Assembly (NCBI GenBank): GCA_964523875.1
Contig: CAZGAS010000015.1
Location: 1 to 25,441 of the forward strand
Direction: 5' to 3'
Length of the DNA stretch: 25,441 nucleotides
DNA from: JAUVHV01 sp964523875
GTDB taxonomy: Bacteria; Omnitrophota; Gorgyraeia; JABMRG01
The position numbers and the translations under genes were made by a program. The notes beneath the pieces were generated by a model that was given only the letters and a program-made list of their open reading frames with translations, was not told the DNA's origin and ran no database searches. Below are positions 22,261 through 25,441 of the stretch, piece after piece (the stretch's first letter is position 1; the number at the start of each line of letters is the position of its first letter).

Positions 22261-23247
22261 TCAACTAGAAAGTTTTACAACAAGCATCTCAAGCAAAAAA
22301 TTACCTTTCATACTGCTTCTCTTTATCAAGAGATCCGTATCGAGTAATGCCTGGAGATCTTTTCTCAGCCTATCCAGTGTTAATTCATGTGCCTGGGATA
22401 TTAATCTACCTAACATATAAGTACCAACCTTAAGAGCAGTGCCCATATCAGCTCTCGATACCTTCTTCAGCAAGAGCCTCTTTACTGATATAAGCCTTGT
22501 TATATGCCATGTAAGAAGACCAAGTACCTGTACAGGGCTTGAACCTGATTGAAAAAGGCTCTTTAGCATAATAAGTGATCTTTTCGCGTCTTTAGCGTTG
22601 ACAGAATCAATAAGGCCAAAGGTAGAACCTTCTAAGGGGAAATCCGAAAACCGTAGAATATCATCATCAGTTATTTTCTCCCTATCACCTATAAATAGTA
22701 ATACCTGTTCAATTACGGAACTTATCCTGTTAAGATCCTGTTGCGCGCTCTCTAGAATAAGCTCGGCAGATCTTCTGCTTATAATCTTTTCACTCTGCTT
22801 AAACTCTTTTATTATCCACAACACAACCTTATCTGCCTGAAGTCTGGAAAAGGTAAGCTTCTCTATCTTGCCTGATGCTCTCTTTAGGAATTTCTCTGTC
22901 TTCGCGCAAGATTTTGAACTTAGCAAAACAAGCGTCGCGTTATCTGAAAGGCCCTTACTAATATATTCAGCGAGAATAACTTTTTCCTCTTCCCGCAAGG
23001 CATCAAGGTCCTTGAGTACAACCAGTTTATTGCCACCTGTCAGCGAGAATGTCTCAAGCGAGCAAATAACCTCTTCTGCTGTCGTATCCTTGGCATAATA
23101 GAGATTATAATTAAAGGCGTGATCATTTTTACCCATAATATCGGATTTAAGTTTATCAAGGTAAGCTGTTTTTCTGAATTCATCTTCACCAATCAGCAGG
23201 TATGCCCTATTGGTGGAACCAGGTGGGGCCTTTATTGCTTGTGACAT
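22261..23247 (-). CDS. holA: DNA polymerase III delta subunit
   Basis: A 328-residue clamp-loader subunit that opens the beta sliding clamp. It has an AAA+-like fold without a working Walker A. The start IGEDEFRKTAYLDKLK, the middle LVVLKDLDAL and KIEKLTFSRLQADKVVLWI, and the C-terminal collar TFGLIDSVNAKDAKRSLIML and PVQVLGLLTWHITRL are typical. I use the ATG at 23247, with AGAGG 10 bases upstream. A TTG at 23256 would overlap lptE by 7 bases but is too close to the ribosome site. The lptE-holA order is also found in E. coli. Confidence 0.92.
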   Translation of the reverse strand: MSQAIKAPPGSTNRAYLLIGEDEFRKTAYLDKLKSDIMGKNDHAFNYNLYYAKDTTAEEVICSLETFSLTGGNKLVVLKDLDALREEEKVILAEYISKGLSDNATLVLLSSKSCAKTEKFLKRASGKIEKLTFSRLQADKVVLWIIKEFKQSEKIISRRSAELILESAQQDLNRISSVIEQVLLFIGDREKITDDDILRFSDFPLEGSTFGLIDSVNAKDAKRSLIMLKSLFQSGSSPVQVLGLLTWHITRLISVKRLLLKKVSRADMGTALKVGTYMLGRLISQAHELTLDRLRKDLQALLDTDLLIKRSSMKGNFLLEMLVVKLSS

Positions 23248-23249
23248 AT

Positions 23250-23819
23250 CTACCAAACCTCTATGGTCCTCTCGACCGCCCTTCTCGACAAGTCATTCAA
23301 CGCCGCTGTTATAGCTGAATCTTCACTCTTCTGCTGCGCGCCTGTAGTAAAATAATAGTCGCTTCCGGCAAAGTTTGCCTCTGTCCACATAGGCTTGCCA
23401 GTCTTTGTATCCGTAGCTTCCATATCCACAAATATAGCCATCCTATACTGGTCTATATTATCATCGTAACCATATTTTGTCGGTTCTCTTTTAAAGTTAA
23501 CGAGTGCTCCTGTTAGAAGTATATCAGCGTCTTTTTTGCTAGATACCCTGAGATGCCCATCAAATATAAATCTGTCTATTATAGCCTGGGTCACATCCAC
23601 CTCCAATAGTGGGCGGTATGTCTTGTACCTGTTCATATCAGATATCTCATCTGTAATAGGTATCTTGTTGGCAAAATTTTCTATATGGATATTTTTATAA
23701 TTAGCGGGAAGAAGCGAGCCTGTGGTATAACCGCAGCCAATAAACGCGCTTAGGAAGATAAAGAGCGATAAGTATTTAATAGCGGGGAGCAAAAAGTTAG
23801 ATATCTTTATTTTCAGCAT
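23250..23819 (-). CDS. lptE: LptE-like LPS-assembly lipoprotein
   Basis: A 189-residue outer-membrane lipoprotein that plugs LptD during LPS insertion. The signal sequence (about residues 9-28) ends FIGC, so C29 would be lipidated, followed by GYTTGSLLPANYKNIHIENFAN, the usual LptE opening. Later come a VTQAIIDRFIFDGHLRV helix and alternating beta strands. The ribosome site is weak (the leader lacks an AGGAG), so translation may be coupled to bamD, whose stop is 14 bases upstream. The family call rests on the opening motif and synteny with holA. Confidence 0.8.
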   Translation of the reverse strand: MLKIKISNFLLPAIKYLSLFIFLSAFIGCGYTTGSLLPANYKNIHIENFANKIPITDEISDMNRYKTYRPLLEVDVTQAIIDRFIFDGHLRVSSKKDADILLTGALVNFKREPTKYGYDDNIDQYRMAIFVDMEATDTKTGKPMWTEANFAGSDYYFTTGAQQKSEDSAITAALNDLSRRAVERTIEVW

Positions 23820-23833
23820 TGGGCAGGCTTTTC

Positions 23834-24793
23834 TTATTTAATCCGTTTTTCGATTATCTTCAAGCGCTGTTTTGCAACTCCTACTGTAGCAGCGCTTGGC
23901 AGTTCATTTAAGATCTTGTGATAATATATCGATGCCGCTTTATACTTTCCTATGCGCTCATAAAACCTGGCTGTCTTTAAGTAGTAATCCGCCCTCTTAT
24001 CAATAATATCTTTCTTCTCTTTGAGGGCTTTCTTAACCAATTCGCTGTCAGGATTCTGTTTCGCGAACTCATCAAACTCATCCATAGCCTTCTCCGCGAG
24101 AGACTGGTCATAATCACTACCACCTGAAGCTATTGCGGCACACATAGCAACCTGGAATTTAGCGTCTGTTGCCATATCACTATCAGGATAATCATCAAGT
24201 ACCTTCTGAAAAGCATCCCTGGCTTCCTGATAAAAATCTATTCTCTTATAAAGTTCACCTATACGAAACTGTGCTATTGGCGCGTATTCACTATATGGCG
24301 CGTTTGATACAACTTTCTTATATATATCTATGATTTGTTCGGGGATTGCCTTAAAACTTATGCCAAGAAATTTAGTATTCTCACCATTGTATAATTTATC
24401 CGCGATATCAAACTGCCTCTTTACAATCTCGTCTGTTCTCTGCGTAAAAGGATAATCATCTATTACCTTTTGGTAGCCCTCATAGGCATGGTAGGGGTTA
24501 TTAAGCTCTTCATAACAACGGCCTATATAATATTGCGCTTCAGATGCCGCCTCAGAGCGCTTGTAAAACTTGATAATCTTGTTAAATTCAACAAGTGCCT
24601 TCTTGTATTCTTTTGCGTAGAAAAAATCCATTGAATAGAGAAGCTGCTCTTTTGGGGTATCTTTTGGCGCGTATTTTGGATTTATCCACTTTTTTGTCTG
24701 CGGAGTCCATATCCAATAACAGCAACCGGCGGTTGTATTATATAGTAATAGTAAAGCGACAATTATTAATATAAGTCTTAATTTATTTTTCAT
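23834..24793 (-). CDS. bamD: BamD-like outer-membrane assembly lipoprotein (TPR)
   Basis: A 319-residue lipoprotein with a signal sequence (residues 5-20) and lipobox TAGC (C24, next to C25). At least five TPR-like helical pairs follow. Clear ones are KEYKKALVEFNKIIKFYKRS, NNPYHAYEGYQKVIDDYPFT, DFYQEARDAFQKVLDDYPDS and a last pair near 270-310. BamD works with BamA to fold outer-membrane barrels. The protein is longer than E. coli BamD (245 residues), so another TPR lipoprotein such as a YbgF-like one is possible. It heads the bamD-lptE-holA unit. Confidence 0.75.
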   Translation of the reverse strand: MKNKLRLILIIVALLLLYNTTAGCCYWIWTPQTKKWINPKYAPKDTPKEQLLYSMDFFYAKEYKKALVEFNKIIKFYKRSEAASEAQYYIGRCYEELNNPYHAYEGYQKVIDDYPFTQRTDEIVKRQFDIADKLYNGENTKFLGISFKAIPEQIIDIYKKVVSNAPYSEYAPIAQFRIGELYKRIDFYQEARDAFQKVLDDYPDSDMATDAKFQVAMCAAIASGGSDYDQSLAEKAMDEFDEFAKQNPDSELVKKALKEKKDIIDKRADYYLKTARFYERIGKYKAASIYYHKILNELPSAATVGVAKQRLKIIEKRIK

Positions 24794-24820
24794 GGTATTA
24801 CCTTTTGAAAAAGTAAGGTT

Positions 24821-24849
24821 AATATAACATTAGATCCTGCTAATGTCAA
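24821..24849 (-). promoter_or_regulatory. Promoter of bamD-lptE-holA
   Basis: The minus strand reads TTGACA (24844-24849), a 17-base spacer, then TATATT (24821-24826). It gives a leader of about 20 bases. Confidence 0.75.
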
Positions 24850-24860
24850 TTAAAATAGGC

Positions 24861-24930
24861 AAAAAAATAGAGCCTCATCTATCCCCTGCTTTAAATAAGC
24901 ATAATTAGAAAATAGTATGAGCCTCTTTTT
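24861..24930 (-). terminator. Terminator after the PilZ gene
   Basis: On the minus strand GAGGCTCAT can pair with ATGAGGCTC (one G-G mismatch) and the stem is extended by A and T runs, followed by TATTTTTTTGCC. It starts at the PilZ stop codon. The loop is long (about 37 bases). Confidence 0.5.
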
Positions 24931-25298
24931 TAAGGAGTAACTGCCTTTGGCGGCGGCGATTTCGTTATAAAAGAAGCAAGATGCTTGTTATCTTCCTCTG
25001 TCATATCCATAAACTGGAGGCCAACATTATATTGACTGCTTCGCGGTATTTTCCGTATCCAGGCTACCTTTGAAATCGCTTTTACAGGACGCGAAAAAGA
25101 TGGGATAGATACCTCTAAGAGCAATCTCGTAAATATCGAAAGGAACTCACTTGAAACGAAACTTATCCCACTAGTGCTAACATCCTTTGTAAGAGAGCCT
25201 GCGTATGTCTCTATAGGACGCTGTATATCCTTAAATTGGAGTGGAAGGCGCGCGTTTACCCTCGGCGACCCTCTCTTCTCTTTTACATAAGGCTGCAT
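24930..25298 (-). CDS. PilZ-domain cyclic di-GMP receptor
   Basis: A 122-residue cytoplasmic single PilZ domain. The cyclic di-GMP contacts are both present: RxxxR at R9-R13 (KRGSPR) and D/NxSxxG at 39-44 (DVSTSG). The rest is the expected beta barrel (LLLEVSIPS, AISKVAWIRKI) ending NVGLQFMDMTEED and a short helix. GGGAG lies 10 bases before the ATG. It has its own promoter and terminator. No cyclic di-GMP synthase or hydrolase is in the window, so its partner (motility, adhesion or envelope) cannot be told. Confidence 0.93.
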   Translation of the reverse strand: MQPYVKEKRGSPRVNARLPLQFKDIQRPIETYAGSLTKDVSTSGISFVSSEFLSIFTRLLLEVSIPSFSRPVKAISKVAWIRKIPRSSQYNVGLQFMDMTEEDNKHLASFITKSPPPKAVTP

Positions 25299-25341
25299 GC
25301 TTAGATTTCTCCCATTTTGATGATCTTTCTAAGATGTTTTT

Positions 25342-25371
25342 ATTATAACACCATGTATATAAAAGTGTCAA
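25342..25371 (-). promoter_or_regulatory. Consensus promoter of the PilZ gene
   Basis: The minus strand reads perfect TTGACA (25366-25371), an 18-base spacer and perfect TATAAT (25342-25347). The leader is about 37 bases. Confidence 0.8.
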
Positions 25372-25395
25372 GCTAAATTTAAAACATTGTAGTAA

Positions 25396-25438
25396 GCTAA
25401 TGAAATGTCCCCTGTTAGTAGCAAATGAAATGTCCCCT
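25396..25438. repeat. 25-bp-period direct repeat at the window edge, insertion-sequence-like
   Basis: An 18-base unit (GC, A or T, then AATGAAATGTCCCCT) occurs at 25396-25413 and 25421-25438 with one mismatch. The window ends three bases later in TCA. Repeated GGGGACATTT-type blocks near a TG...CA end are seen at ends of some insertion sequences such as the IS21 group, but no transposase is in view here. Confidence 0.5.
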
Positions 25439-25441
25439 TCA

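Noticed and set aside
1..25441. Defence island, prophage or biosynthetic gene cluster
   Set aside because: No nuclease/helicase defence pairs, phage structural genes, integrase or biosynthetic enzymes are visible; most genes are core functions.

Overview
The window is mostly chromosomal housekeeping DNA from an uncultured diderm (Gram-negative type) bacterium. Lnt, LptE and BamD homologues and several lipobox proteins show an outer membrane. The pairing of a DUF5752 protein with a trehalose synthase (TreT), the lipoprotein and redox genes and the overall style resemble Candidatus Omnitrophota (PVC-related). That placement is from recalled resemblance, not a search. Both ends lie in repeat-like DNA: an IS256-type transposase is open to base 1, and a 25-bp-period direct repeat ends at the last base. 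A run of exactly 100 N (7279-7378) is a scaffold gap inside a 60-bp tandem repeat. The piece therefore looks like a metagenome scaffold bounded and interrupted by repeats.

Layout. Positions 1-3100 hold the transposase, a coiled-coil lipoprotein, an MscS-pore-like membrane protein and a small two-helix membrane protein, the last divergent from bioY. Positions 3055-7564 hold bioY (+) and, on the minus strand, a probable operon: KE-rich repeat protein, DUF5752 protein, treT, ccdA, a TlpA-like thioredoxin and a ferredoxin. Positions 7717-10291 hold a signalling cluster: HTH-REC, REC, PAS histidine kinase, then a separately promoted REC. A sugar:H+ symporter follows. Positions 12024-12456 carry tRNA-His, tRNA-Arg and tRNA-Pro, next to about 160 bp of unexplained hairpin-rich DNA.

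Positions 12671-21794 hold two minus-strand groups, murJ-uvrC-ogt and prfB-secA-lnt. prfB needs a programmed +1 frameshift at 18197, and its promoter is followed by a structured leader. rpsT (+) is divergent from murJ and convergent with a bamD-lptE-holA operon. A PilZ gene with its own near-consensus promoter closes the window.

How the genes fit together. The envelope theme is strong: SecA export, Lnt lipoprotein acylation, BamD and LptE outer-membrane assembly, and MurJ lipid II flipping. An osmotic or redox theme links TreT, the MscS-like protein and the CcdA/TlpA pair. No defence island, CRISPR array, prophage or biosynthetic cluster is visible. The best candidates for something undescribed are two structured RNA regions (the prfB leader and 12492-12651), the KE-rich repeat protein with its DUF5752-TreT partners, and the odd receiver-domain cluster.
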